64,000 bases of DNA from Rhodanobacter thiooxydans (GTDB lineage Bacteria; Pseudomonadota; Gammaproteobacteria; Xanthomonadales; Rhodanobacteraceae). Location: assembly GCF_021545845.1 (NCBI RefSeq), contig NZ_CP088924.1:62001-126000 (forward strand), written 5' to 3'. The stretch's first letter is position 1. Each line of letters begins with the position of its first letter. The notes under the pieces are model-generated. The model had not been told where the DNA came from. It saw nothing but the letters and a program-made list of their open reading frames with translations, and ran no database searches. Below, one piece after another: positions 35,402-45,400 of this stretch. Made by a program: the position numbers and the translations under genes.

Positions 35402-38395
35402 ATGCCGGTCAGCTACGTTACCGAGGGACAACGCGACAATTACGGCCGGTACAACGGCAACCCGTCCAGCGACGAACTGGCACGCTACTTCCATCTCGAC
35501 GATGCAGATCGCACCTACATCGCGCGCAAGCGCGGTCATGCGAATCGTTTGGGCATCGCATTGCAGCTGACGACGCTGCGCTACTTGGGAACATTTCTGG
35601 ACGATCCGCTGGATCTCCCTGCGCTGGTGTTATCCACCGTTGCCAGGCAGCTGGATATTACGGACACGGATCCCTCCCTCGACGACTACCGGACAGGTGA
35701 ACTCCGGTGGGATCATCAGCGCGATATCTGTCGTCAATACGGCTTCGTCGAAATCACCGAACCGCCTATCGGCTTTCGATTGGGTCGCTGGCTGTACGCA
35801 CTCTGCTGGACGGGAACGGAGCGGCCCAGCGTCCTGTTCGAGCGAGCCATGACATGGCTGTTGACGCACAAGGTACTGCTTCCCGGGCGCAGCACACTCG
35901 AACGATTTGTCGCTCGCGTGAAAGCCCGCGTCGAAGAGCATCTTTGGCGGCGTCTGGGAACCCGTCTCTTGGACAGGCAGCGCGAACGCCTCGAACAGTT
36001 GTTGATCGTGCCAGCCGGCAGCCGCTACTCGCTGCTGGATCAGCTGCGATCGGGCCCCACGCGCGTCAGCGGACCGGCACTCATTCAAACGCTGATGCGA
36101 CTACGGGAGGTTCGTGAGCTCGGCATCGACCTGCCCAGGGTGTCACACCTTCCGGCCAGTCGCGTCATGGCACTGGCTCGCTTTGCGGGAGCCGCCAAAG
36201 CCAGCGCCGTGAGCCGCTTGCCCGACGTTCGCCGCCTTGCCACTCTCGTAGCGTTTGTGCATTGCCTGGAAGCCACCGCGCATGATGACGCCGTCGAAGT
36301 TCTTGAAATGCTGCTGCGGGATGTTTTTTCCACAGCGCGCAAGGAGGATCGGAAAACACGCTTGCGCACGCTGAAAGACCTGGATCGTGCGGCCACGCTG
36401 CTGGCCGATGCTTGCCAAGTGGTGCTGGACAGCACGCTCCCGGACAAGAAACTACGCAAAGCCTTGTTCGCCAAGGTGCCGCGCGACGTCCTCGCCCAGG
36501 CGCTCCAGGAAGTGAGCAACCTGGTACGACCGCCCGACGACGTGTTTTACAGCGAGCTGAGCGAACGCTATCGGCGCATCCGGCGCTTTCTCCCCTTTGT
36601 GCTGGAGAATCTGCGTTTCGGCGCGAGTCCCGCAGGCGAGGCTGTGGTCGCCGCCTATGAATGGCTTCGCTCGCATCCCGGGCGATTCAAGGCCGACGAC
36701 GACGTCCCGCGTGATGTCATTCGCAAACGCTGGCAGCGCTACGCGATTCGCGACGACGACAGCATCGATCATCGGGCCTACACTTTCTGCGTGCTCGACG
36801 AATTGCATACGTCGTTACGCCGGCGCGACGTGTTCGTCGCCCCCAGTTGGAAGTATGCCGACCCGCGCGCAGGGCTGTTGAGCGGCAACGAATGGGAGAC
36901 TGCGCGCCCCATCATCTGCCGCACGCTCAGCTTGTCTCCAACGCCCTCGTCGGCACTCGTCGCGATCACCAAAGAACTCGATGAGACCTACCGCGCGGTA
37001 GCGTCCCGACTTCCGGACAATCCTGCGGTGCGGTTCGAAGGCGAGAACGACCTGGTCGTCAGCTCCCTCGACAAGCTCGAAGAACCAGCGTCTTTGCTGG
37101 CCTTGCGCGCTGCGGTTAATGAGCGTTTGCCACGCGTGGACATTGAAGAGGTATTGCTGGAGATTGCGGCCCGTACCGGTTTCACCGATGCCTTCACCCA
37201 TCTCACCGAGCGGTCTGCTCGTGCTGCGGAGCTTCCGATCAGCCTCTGTGCCGTATTGCTGGCTGAGGCGAGCAACACGGGCTTCGAACCCCTCGTTCGT
37301 GCCGACATCGCTGCACTGAAACGATCGCGTCTGTCGTGGGTCGACCAGAATTACCTCCGCAACGACACCCTGGTTGCGGCCAATGCCATCCTGGTGGCGG
37401 CTCAGAACCGGTCGATTCTGGCCCATCAGTGGGGTGGTGGCGACGTGGCGTCAGCCGACGGGATGCGTTTCGTCGTGCCCGTGCGCACTGTGCATGCGGC
37501 CGCCAATCCGAAGTATTTCGGTCGGGAACGCGGCGTGACCTGGTACAACCTGATCTCCGACCAGTTCAGCGGTCTCAACCACATCACCGTGCCGGGCACG
37601 CTGCGCGACAGCTTGATCTTGCTGGGCGTGGTGCTCGAACAGCCCACCGAATTGCAGCCGACGCAGATCATGACCGACACCGGCGCATACAGCGACGTGG
37701 TGTTCGGGTTGTTCAGGCTGCTGGGGTACCGGTTCTGTCCCCGATTGGCGGACGTCGGCGGCACGCGATTCTGGCGCATCGATCCCGAGGCCGACTACGG
37801 CGACCTCAATGCCGTTGCCCGCCAGCGGGTGAAACTGCCATTGATCGAGGAGCAGTGGGACGACATCCTGCGGCTGGTGGGCTCGCTGAAACTGGGTCGT
37901 GTACCAGCCAACGGCATCATGCGAACCTTGCAGATCGGCGACCGTCCAACCCGTCTGGCCCAGGCCTTGGCTGAGTTCGGACGGATTGAAAAAACCCTGC
38001 ACACACTGACCTATATTGACGATGAGGCGAAGCGGCGTAGCACGTTGACCCAACTCAACCGTGGCGAGGGGCGTCACAGTGTGGCGCGCGCCATTTTTCA
38101 CGGAAAACGCGGCGAACTCCGGCAACGCTATCAGGAGGGTCAGGAGGACCAGCTGGGCGCGCTGGGCCTGGTGCTCAACATCGTCGTCTTGTGGAACACC
38201 ATCTACATGGAGGCGGCACTGGATCAGTTGCGTCAAGACGGTTTTCCCGTACGGGATGAGGACGTCGCACGGCTGTCGCCGCTCAGCCATGACCACATCA
38301 ACATGCACGGCCGATATTCCTTTGCCGTGCCCGAGGCAGTGGCCCGCGGAGAACTACGCCCGCTACGAGATCCCAACGATAGGGAAGGCGATTGA
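35402..38395 (+). CDS. tnpA: Tn3-family transposase TnpA of inner transposon
   Basis: A 997-residue DDE transposase for replicative transposition. N-terminal DNA-binding region (SYVTEGQRDNYGRYNGNPSSDELARYF in parts; RKRGHANRLGIALQLTTLR), and the catalytic region with Asp in ASADGMRFVVP, Asp in IMTDTGAYSDVVF and Glu in the NRGEGRH segment. I use the ATG (a TTG directly precedes it) with AAGGAAACC upstream. The stop is 61 bases from the right 38-bp repeat, as expected for this family. It is only distantly similar to the outer TnpA. Confidence 0.94.
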   Translation: MPVSYVTEGQRDNYGRYNGNPSSDELARYFHLDDADRTYIARKRGHANRLGIALQLTTLRYLGTFLDDPLDLPALVLSTVARQLDITDTDPSLDDYRTGELRWDHQRDICRQYGFVEITEPPIGFRLGRWLYALCWTGTERPSVLFERAMTWLLTHKVLLPGRSTLERFVARVKARVEEHLWRRLGTRLLDRQRERLEQLLIVPAGSRYSLLDQLRSGPTRVSGPALIQTLMRLREVRELGIDLPRVSHLPASRVMALARFAGAAKASAVSRLPDVRRLATLVAFVHCLEATAHDDAVEVLEMLLRDVFSTARKEDRKTRLRTLKDLDRAATLLADACQVVLDSTLPDKKLRKALFAKVPRDVLAQALQEVSNLVRPPDDVFYSELSERYRRIRRFLPFVLENLRFGASPAGEAVVAAYEWLRSHPGRFKADDDVPRDVIRKRWQRYAIRDDDSIDHRAYTFCVLDELHTSLRRRDVFVAPSWKYADPRAGLLSGNEWETARPIICRTLSLSPTPSSALVAITKELDETYRAVASRLPDNPAVRFEGENDLVVSSLDKLEEPASLLALRAAVNERLPRVDIEEVLLEIAARTGFTDAFTHLTERSARAAELPISLCAVLLAEASNTGFEPLVRADIAALKRSRLSWVDQNYLRNDTLVAANAILVAAQNRSILAHQWGGGDVASADGMRFVVPVRTVHAAANPKYFGRERGVTWYNLISDQFSGLNHITVPGTLRDSLILLGVVLEQPTELQPTQIMTDTGAYSDVVFGLFRLLGYRFCPRLADVGGTRFWRIDPEADYGDLNAVARQRVKLPLIEEQWDDILRLVGSLKLGRVPANGIMRTLQIGDRPTRLAQALAEFGRIEKTLHTLTYIDDEAKRRSTLTQLNRGEGRHSVARAIFHGKRGELRQRYQEGQEDQLGALGLVLNIVVLWNTIYMEAALDQLRQDGFPVRDEDVARLSPLSHDHINMHGRYSFAVPEAVARGELRPLRDPNDREGD

Positions 38396-38456
38396 GAGGA
38401 TGAGTGCCCCCGGAGGGGTGTTTGGCTATCTATATGGTTTCTATGGATAAATAGAC

Positions 38457-38494
38457 CTTATCCCGGTTTTTCGTTCCATTGCTCCCCAAACCCC
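38457..38494 (-). repeat. Right terminal inverted repeat of inner transposon (38 bp)
   Basis: Reads GGGGTTTGGGGAGCAATGG from the outside on the minus strand; two mismatches against the left copy. The 61 bases between the tnpA stop and this repeat hold no gene. Confidence 0.92.
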
Positions 38495-38626
38495 GATACC
38501 GCGAGTTGGCAGCTGGCCCGGCTCGCAAAGTCGGCTTCCGACGGCGCCAAAAAGGCGGCCAAAACATTGCGCAACGACGCGATGGCGCAAAGCCTCCCAG
38601 CGCCGAGAAGTGGAACCTGTTGGTGA
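38495..38626 (+). pseudogene. ORF remnant abutting inner transposon end
   Basis: Directly outside the inner right repeat, an open frame of 43 codons with no start reads DTASWQLARLAKSASDGAKK followed by AAKTLRNDAMAQSLP, a Lys/Ala-rich helical composition that looks like real coding sequence cut by the insertion. The original gene is not recognised; it does not match TnpS or TnpT. The following 126 bases up to the GtrA gene hold only a short GC palindrome (CGCTGCAGCG). Confidence 0.35.
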
Positions 38627-38752
38627 GTGGGATATCTGGGATGGTGCGTCGCTATTTTTCATCGAAATTTTATCAATACTGTCAAAAGTGGGGCTGTCGC
38701 TGCAGCGGCCCTTGCTTAGCCTCCGCTTAAAATCACAAGAGGCTTCTTGAAT

Positions 38753-39169
38753 TTAGTTTTCGTGAAACACCAGCTTTGACTGTACGACATAGGAAATCAA
38801 AGCGCCTGTGACTCCCGCGATGAGGAATATCAGGCCCCCCGACAGTCCCATTTTTGTTCCCAATGCGGTGAGCCCCGAGACGACTGCCGCATTGCCCAGC
38901 TGGAGCACCGCATAGCGCGGAAGCGCCTGTCTCTTTGGCGTATCACTTTGGAACGTGAGCCGGCGCTGCATCCAGAATGTCGGCGGGATCGGCAGTAAAG
39001 TTCCAAAGATCGCCGAAACGACCTCGCCGACGCGAAACCCATAATGCAAAACCATCGAAATGCAAAAATAGAGTAGGAATCCCGTACCACCTGCTAGAAG
39101 AAAGAAGAAGGTTCGGCGGACGCCATCATTCAAGGTGATCGATCGGAGGAACATGCTTGAATAGCTCAT
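38753..39169 (-). CDS. GtrA-family membrane protein (lipid-linked sugar flippase)
   Basis: A 138-residue protein with four predicted membrane helices and the GtrA pattern (RRTFFFLLAGGTGFLLYFCIS; PTFWMQRRLTFQS; YVVQSKLVFHEN in parts). GtrA proteins are thought to flip undecaprenyl-phosphate-linked sugars across the inner membrane. Last gene of a nine-gene minus-strand series; partners with matching function (GT2 and GT39 transferases) are at the far end of the same series. Confidence 0.82.
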   Translation of the reverse strand: MSYSSMFLRSITLNDGVRRTFFFLLAGGTGFLLYFCISMVLHYGFRVGEVVSAIFGTLLPIPPTFWMQRRLTFQSDTPKRQALPRYAVLQLGNAAVVSGLTALGTKMGLSGGLIFLIAGVTGALISYVVQSKLVFHEN

Positions 39170-39243
39170 TGAATGTTGACGCGGAGAGGGAGCACTTGCT
39201 TTTCGCTGGCGATAGCCGATTGAATAAGCACGCTATCCATCCT

Positions 39244-40425
39244 TCAGATAGTTGCCGCACGCTGTGTCGGCAAGATCACCCACAACAGTACCCCGCTCAC
39301 GATGGCCAGGACGCCGAACACCCCGAACGCGATGCCTGCGGTGGACTGCTGCCAAATGACGCCGAACATCAACCCGGCAGGGATGGCTCCTAACCCCGAA
39401 ATCATCGTGAACCATCCGAAGGCGGTGCCGCGGTCCGCTTCCGTCGCCAATGTGCTGACCAGCGTTTTTTCCGCGCCTTCGCCGATGCCGCTGAGCAAGG
39501 CATAGACGACCACGACGATCCACAGGCCCAGGATATTTTCCACGAACGCGAACAGCAGCAAGCCCACGCCGTAGGCCAACCAGGTGGAGGCCACGACCGT
39601 GACTTTGTTGAAACGGTCGGAAACCTTCCCGGCACGCCAGGCGACCCCGGCTTGCACGGCGCACAACACGGCCCAAAGCAGGAGCACCTGGACGTTACCC
39701 ATACCGATTTCGTGAGCACGTAACAGAATGAAACTCTCCGACGCACTGGCGAAGGCAAAAAGCAGGAAGACGGTCAGGAAGCGCCGCGACGGAACAGTCA
39801 ACGCACGCCAACGCAAAGGCGCTGGCGTCGTTCCGGGCTTGATCGTTTTCGCCGGCACATCCTTGACGAGAGTCATCAAAACCACCAGCGCGAGGGCCGC
39901 GGGAATGGCCGACAGCATGATGACCACGCTGATGCGATGGCTGATCCACAGCAATGCCGCTGCAGCGATCAGGCTGCCGCCGACCGCACCGGCGTAATCC
40001 AGGGCGCGATTGATGCCGTACGCATGCCCTCGCAATGCCGCCGGCGTGGCATCGGCCACCAACGCATCGCGGGGGGCACCACGCACCCCCTTGCCGACGC
40101 GGTCGAGACTGCGCAGCAACATCACGACCGGCCAGTTGAGCGCGAGTCCCACGAGCGGTCGCGCGATGCTCGACAGACCATAGCCCATGACGACGAAGAT
40201 CTTGCGCCGGCGCCCACGCACATCCGAGCGACGACCGGCCCAAAGACGAACTCCGCTGGCGACCGCGTCCGCCACGCCGTCGACCAGGCCCATCGCCACC
40301 GGACCCGCACCCAACGTCGTGACCAGCAACAGCGGAATCAGCGGCGCAACGATCTGCGATGACAGTTCGTTGAGGAAGCTCACGAAGCCGAGCACGATGA
40401 TGGTCTTGGAAACGGTTGACCTCAT
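39244..40425 (-). CDS. MFS transporter
   Basis: A 393-residue major facilitator with 11-12 membrane helices and the loop 2-3 motif in the form GRRSDVRGRRRK. It resembles drug/metabolite proton antiporters; the substrate is unknown. Preceded by an 84-base gap with a small hairpin after the histidine kinase gene, followed by GtrA after 74 bases, so it may be read from the same transcript or from its own promoter. Confidence 0.85.
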   Translation of the reverse strand: MRSTVSKTIIVLGFVSFLNELSSQIVAPLIPLLLVTTLGAGPVAMGLVDGVADAVASGVRLWAGRRSDVRGRRRKIFVVMGYGLSSIARPLVGLALNWPVVMLLRSLDRVGKGVRGAPRDALVADATPAALRGHAYGINRALDYAGAVGGSLIAAAALLWISHRISVVIMLSAIPAALALVVLMTLVKDVPAKTIKPGTTPAPLRWRALTVPSRRFLTVFLLFAFASASESFILLRAHEIGMGNVQVLLLWAVLCAVQAGVAWRAGKVSDRFNKVTVVASTWLAYGVGLLLFAFVENILGLWIVVVVYALLSGIGEGAEKTLVSTLATEADRGTAFGWFTMISGLGAIPAGLMFGVIWQQSTAGIAFGVFGVLAIVSGVLLWVILPTQRAATI

Positions 40426-40439
40426 CGGTCGTCTTCAGC

Positions 40440-40455
40440 GAACCGGATGCGGTTC
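40440..40455. promoter_or_regulatory. Small hairpin between histidine kinase and MFS genes
   Basis: GAACCG (40440-40445) and CGGTTC (40450-40455) around GATG, in the only sizeable gap of the middle part of the operon. Possible weak attenuator or operator; no T-run. Confidence 0.3.
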
Positions 40456-40509
40456 CGTACGTCCCCATCTTCCGGGTTAGAAGCAGTCCGTGGCTTATCG
40501 GGTCGGCCG

Positions 40510-41760
40510 TCATGCATGGTTGGAGTCCGCAAGGGTGAGCGTTAGCGGCTCACCGGACTGCTGTGGCCATCGCACCGTCCATCCCAACCGTTCGCAAAGA
40601 CGACTGATCAAGCTCAACCCAAAGCCATTGTCGGACCGCCGTTGGTCAATCCTCGCGTTCGTCATCTCACCAACCTGCGGCCATGGGCTCAGCTCGATGC
40701 CCGTGGATGCGATGACTATGGACACCACGGCCCCGTCCGAGAGCTCGCCCGCTCGGCGTAGCAATTGCCCAAACACCAACGTCACAGCACGTTGGGGCGC
40801 CAACACGGTGATGCTTGCATCGCCGTGCAGTTGCACGGGTGTCGATGGAGGCATCGTCTGTGCGTCGACGAGGCGCTGCCATGTGGCACGCACAGGAATG
40901 GGTTCGGCAACGATCGCCACCTCCGTCTCGTGACGGGCCAGGTAAAGCAGCGTATCGAGCAGATCCGTCAATTCGGCGGTACGTCGACGCACGCGCTGGA
41001 TGGCGCGCTGACCGGAAGGACCTACCGTGGCGTCTTCTGCGAGCAGATCGACGCTGGCCTGGATCACCGACAGCGGTGAACGCAATTCATGGCTGGTGTC
41101 GGCGGTAAACTCCCGTTCGCGCGTCAGGAACGCATCCAGGCGTGCCTGGTAGTGCTCGAAGGCGACCGCCAGCGCACCGACCTCGTCATTGGCGAAGTGG
41201 GTGCGAAGGCGATCGTCGCGGCGGGGCGGCGCCGATGCTTCGACCCATTGCGCCAGTCGCTGAACCGGTGCAATCAACCGCCCGGCCAAGAGCAGGCCCA
41301 GCGCGCCGGAGACCAGCGTACCTATGAGGATGACACCGGCCATCAACCAACGCAGAAACGTTTCGCGCTGGGCGATGTCGCTCAGATCGATGACGAAGTA
41401 CAACCGCTGGGTGCCGTCGTCGGAGACGGCGACATACGTCTCCCGATCCCCTTCGCGATCCAGTATGTGTGTCCCCGGTGGCAGGGCGGCCATTTCCGCG
41501 GGCACATCATGGCGGTCGCTCGCCCGACTCACATACGCATAGATCCGCTGGGAGGCTGGCAGGGGTGTACTTGGTTGAGTGTGGAGGTGCGCGATGAGGT
41601 TGCTGGTTTCGACCTGCAGCAACTCCGTCATCAGGATGCGTTCGAAGTCGGCCATGGAGGTCAACGCCACAGCGGCGAACAAGCTCGACAGCACCACCCC
41701 GAAGGCGAGGAACGCCAAGACAATCCGGGTGCGGAGCGTGAATCTAAGGCGCATCGTCAT
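40510..41760 (-). CDS. Two-component sensor histidine kinase (degenerate ATPase domain)
   Basis: A 416-residue sensor: membrane helix near 12-32, periplasmic loop of about 100 residues, second helix near 138-160, HAMP-like linker, and HisKA phospho-acceptor His224 in FTADTSHELRSPLSVIQ. The ATPase domain is unusual: where the N-box should have Asn the sequence is QLLRRAGELSDG, and no clear DxGxG box is seen; only the NGFGLSL glycine segment remains. I start at the ATG that overlaps the response-regulator stop. Probably pairs with the regulator at 41744 to control this block, but kinase activity is uncertain. Confidence 0.85.
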   Translation of the reverse strand: MTMRLRFTLRTRIVLAFLAFGVVLSSLFAAVALTSMADFERILMTELLQVETSNLIAHLHTQPSTPLPASQRIYAYVSRASDRHDVPAEMAALPPGTHILDREGDRETYVAVSDDGTQRLYFVIDLSDIAQRETFLRWLMAGVILIGTLVSGALGLLLAGRLIAPVQRLAQWVEASAPPRRDDRLRTHFANDEVGALAVAFEHYQARLDAFLTREREFTADTSHELRSPLSVIQASVDLLAEDATVGPSGQRAIQRVRRRTAELTDLLDTLLYLARHETEVAIVAEPIPVRATWQRLVDAQTMPPSTPVQLHGDASITVLAPQRAVTLVFGQLLRRAGELSDGAVVSIVIASTGIELSPWPQVGEMTNARIDQRRSDNGFGLSLISRLCERLGWTVRWPQQSGEPLTLTLADSNHA

Positions 41761-42424
41761 CCGCCAAACGGTAGCCGATCCCGTGCACGCTATGCAGCAG
41801 CGGCTTGTCGAACGGCTTGTCGATGGCCTGGCGCAGGGCATGCAGGTGTGTGCGCATGGCATTGGCGTCGCCCACTGCCTCGCCCCATAGTGCCCGGGCC
41901 AGGTCGGCGTGGCTGACCACGAGCGGCGAACGACGCATCAAAACCTCCAGCAAGCGCAGGCCTGCACGGGATACCGAGACGGAAACACCTTGGCGCCTGA
42001 CCCGAAAACGGGCGGCATCGTATTCGAGATCGGCGACCCGCAAGGGCGCGCCAAGGGGGGGCTGCACGCGCCGATGCAGAGCATGCAGCCGCGCCACCAG
42101 TTCCTTCATGGCGAACGGTTTGACCAGATAATCGTCCGCACCCTCGGCGAAACCGCGCAGCTTGTCGTCCAGCGTCTCGCGAGCGGTCAGCATCAACACC
42201 GGCACATCGTGCTGGGCGGCGCGAAGCTGGCGGCAGACCTCCAGACCATCCAGCCGCGGTAGCCCCAGATCCAGCACGATCAGATCGTGCGTGCCCGTCA
42301 ACGCCAAGCGCAGCCCGGTCATACCGTCGAAAGCATGATCCACCGCGAAGCCATGCAGCTCCAGGTAATCCCACAGAGTGGTTGCCAAGTCACGGTTATC
42401 TTCGACAAGCAGCACACGCAACAT
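41744..42424 (-). CDS. OmpR/PhoB-family response regulator
   Basis: A 226-residue regulator: receiver domain with acidic pocket Glu8-Asp9 (VEDN), phospho-acceptor Asp52 (IVLDLGLPRLDG) and Lys near 102 (YLVKPF), then a winged-helix DNA-binding domain (SHADLARALWGEAVGDANAMRTHLHALRQ in parts). It begins five bases after the RND pump gene and overlaps the kinase by about 17 bases. It is the only transcription regulator found among the transposon cargo. Confidence 0.92.
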   Translation of the reverse strand: MLRVLLVEDNRDLATTLWDYLELHGFAVDHAFDGMTGLRLALTGTHDLIVLDLGLPRLDGLEVCRQLRAAQHDVPVLMLTARETLDDKLRGFAEGADDYLVKPFAMKELVARLHALHRRVQPPLGAPLRVADLEYDAARFRVRRQGVSVSVSRAGLRLLEVLMRRSPLVVSHADLARALWGEAVGDANAMRTHLHALRQAIDKPFDKPLLHSVHGIGYRLADDDAP

Positions 42425-42429
42425 GGCCG

Positions 42430-45400
42430 CTAAGCCTCCGCGGGGTGGGTGTCGCCCGGCGTATCGCGCTGGAAACGACCGTAACGCAGGGCCAGCGTGG
42501 GCAGCACCAGCAGATTGAGCGCGGTGCTGGTGACCAATCCGCCGAGAATGACCAGCGCCATCGGCCCCTCGATCTCGCGACCCGGAGCGCCACTGCCGAT
42601 CGCCAGCGGCAACAGCCCCAAGGCCGTGACCAGCGCGGTCATCAAGATGGGCGACAGGCGTTCTTGCGCACCGCGCAGGGCAGCCTCCGGTCCCCATGTC
42701 ATGCCTTCGACATTGACCAGATGATCGTAGTGCGACAAGAGCATGATCGAGTTGCGCAGGGTAATGCCAAACAAGGTGACGAAACCCACCATCGAGCCGA
42801 TGGAAAGGCCGCCGCCGGTGGCGAACACCGCCAGTACCCCACCGACCAGCGCGAACGGCAGATTGACCAGCACCAGCAACAAACTGCGCGTGCTGCCGAG
42901 CACCATGAACAACAACAAGATGATGGCAACACCGGCGATCAGCGAATTGATCAGCAGATCATGCGTGGACTGGCTCTGCGCCGCAGCCGCACCGCCAAAC
43001 TCCACGTAGCTGCCGGGCGGCAGCGCGACCTTGGCGGCAATCTGCTGTTGGGCGGCGGCGACAAAAGCCGAGACGTTGCCCCCGCTCACGTTGGCGGTCA
43101 CGGTCTGCACGCGCCGGGCACCATCATGCAAGACGACGTAGCGCCCCGCATCCTCATAGACGTCGGCCAGTTCTTTCAGTGGGACATACGTGCCGGCGGC
43201 GTTGCGAATCGGCAAGGCACCCACTTCGGCCACCTTGCCACGTTGTTGGGGCGCGAGGATGACCGAGACATTGAACACGCGGTTCCCGTCGTAGACCTGG
43301 CCGACCTGATCGCCTTGGTAGGCGGTGCGGATGGCGTCGAGCACCGTCACCGCATCGAATCCCCAATGCGCCAGCGCTTGCTTGCGCAAGCGTACGACCA
43401 ACTGCGGCGTACCCGGCGGTGACTGCACTTGGACATCCGCCGCGCCGGGCAGCTGCGCCAGAATCTTCGCGACGTCCGCCGCCTTGGCGTCGAGCGTGTC
43501 CAGATCGTTGCCGTAGATATTGACCGCCACGGCGGCGGTAAAGCCCGACAGGGTTTCTTCGACACGCTCGGTCAGGAAGGTCTTGACCGCGAAGTTGACG
43601 CCGGGAAATGGTGCCAGCGCCTTGCGAATATCCGAGACAGCCGCTTCTGCCGCATCACCGCTGAGAGGTTTGAGATCGACGTTGAACTCGCTGTATTGCG
43701 TGCCCCACGTGTCGTCGGCCTTTTCGGCACGCCCGGCATTTTGCGACACCGAACGGACGAAGGGCAGCTTCAGCAGTGCGGCGGTCACATGGTTGCCGAT
43801 GCGTATCGACTCCTGCAGCGAGGTCCCCGGCACCGCCGACATGTGCACGATGAAATGGCCTTCGCGCAATTCCGGCAGAAAGCTGCCTCCGAAGAACGGC
43901 AGCGCCGCCACCGCCATCAACGTCACCACTACGACCACCGTCATGACCACGCGATAGCTGGTCTCCACACGCAACAGCATGCCGCGATAACGATCCTTGG
44001 TCCAACGCACCAACGGCGCTTCGCTTTCCGGCAAGGGGCGGTTGGCCAGCAGCAAGTAGCACAAGGCGGGGGTGACCGTCATGGCGACCAGGAGCGAGGC
44101 CAGCGTCGCCAATACATAGGCAATGCCCAAGGGCGCGAACAGGCGCCCTGCGATGCCTGACATGGTCAGCACGGGAATGAACACCAACGCGATCGCCAGC
44201 GTCGCGTAGACCACCGCGCTGCGCACTTCCAGCGAAGCGTCCAGCAGCACCGTGAAGACGGCGCGGGGTACCTCGGCATGCCGATTCTCGCGCAGCCGGC
44301 GGTAGATGTTCTCCACCACGATCACCGCATCGTCCACCAGCAAACCGATGGCGATGGCCAGGCCGCCCAAGGTCATGGTGTTGAGGCTGAAGCCGAAATA
44401 TTCCAATACCGTCACGGCGGCGAGCAACGACAACGGGATCGCCACCAGCGAGATCGCGGCCGTACGCAGGTTGTACAGGAACAGCATCAGCACGATCACG
44501 ACGAGCACGCCGCCGATCATCAGCGAAGATTTGATGTTGCCTGTCGCCGTCGTGATGAAGTTGGCGGGACGAAATAGATCGGCATGCAAGGTGATGCCCT
44601 GCGCGGTCAGGCCCGGCTTCATACTGGCCAGCGCTTTTTCGACGCTCTGAGTGACCTCAAGTGTATTGGCACCGTACTGCTCGGAAATCACCAACTGGAC
44701 GGCCGGATGGCCCATGATCGAGGACGCCCCGATGGGCGGCTCCGGGGCAACGACCACCTGCGCGACGTCACCCAAGGTGACATTTCCACCCGCCTGATGC
44801 CGCACGATGGTACCGGCGATTTCCTGCACGGTGAGCGCTTGCCCGGCGCTCTGCAGGACGATGCGCTGATTGGATGTGTCGATGAACCCGGCACCACGCA
44901 CACCCGTGGCCCGACGCGCCGCCGTCAGGACGTCGTCGACCGCGAGATTGTATTTGAGCAATTGCTCCGGGTGGATCTGGACCTGGTATTCCTTGGTATC
45001 GCCCCCGAACACCGCAACCTTTGCGACGCCCGGTACCGCCAGCAACGCCGGTTTCAGCGTCCAGTCGGAGAGCGTGCGCAGCTCCATCAGCGATCGCTTG
45101 TCGGAAGTCAGGCCGATATCCAGCACCACACTGGTGGAGGAGGTCAGCGGCGACATCACCGGCACCTGCACGCCTTGCGGCAACTGGGTGGCAAGCGCAC
45201 CGAGACGCTCCCCGAGATTCTGCCGATCCCGATAGATGTCGCTGCCCGGATTGAAGGTGATGGTGATCACCGACAAGCCCTGGATCGATTGCGATCGCAG
45301 CGCCTGCAGCCCCGGCAGGCCGTTGATCGCGTTCTCGATCGGTTGGGTCGCCAACACCTCCACCTGTTCGGGCGCCAACCCTGGCGCTTCGGTCTGAATC

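Larger units (their letters stand above)
9981..38494. mobile_element. Inner Tn3-family (Tn4651-like) metal-resistance transposon, 28.5 kb
   Basis: Nested element bounded by 38-bp inverted repeats (36 of 38 positions match) starting GGGGTTTGGGGAGCA. It holds a full transposition and resolution set: tnpT, a candidate resolution site, tnpS and a coupled small gene at the left, tnpA at the right end. Cargo is copper (cop, cus), czc-type, czcD-type and Pb-type resistance. The five bases outside each end differ (ATTCT on the left, GATAC on the right), so no target duplication survives. A deletion beside one end, or a rearrangement after insertion, would explain this. Confidence 0.88.

Noticed and set aside
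9981..38494. Serine resolvase (TnpR) and res site for the inner Tn3 element
   Set aside because: No TnpR-like gene is present; resolution is assigned to the tyrosine recombinase TnpS.
42382..43422. Plus-strand open frame of 346 codons opposite the third RND gene
   Set aside because: Gln/Arg/His-rich shadow; the minus strand has full RND motifs and ATGA coupling with its neighbours.
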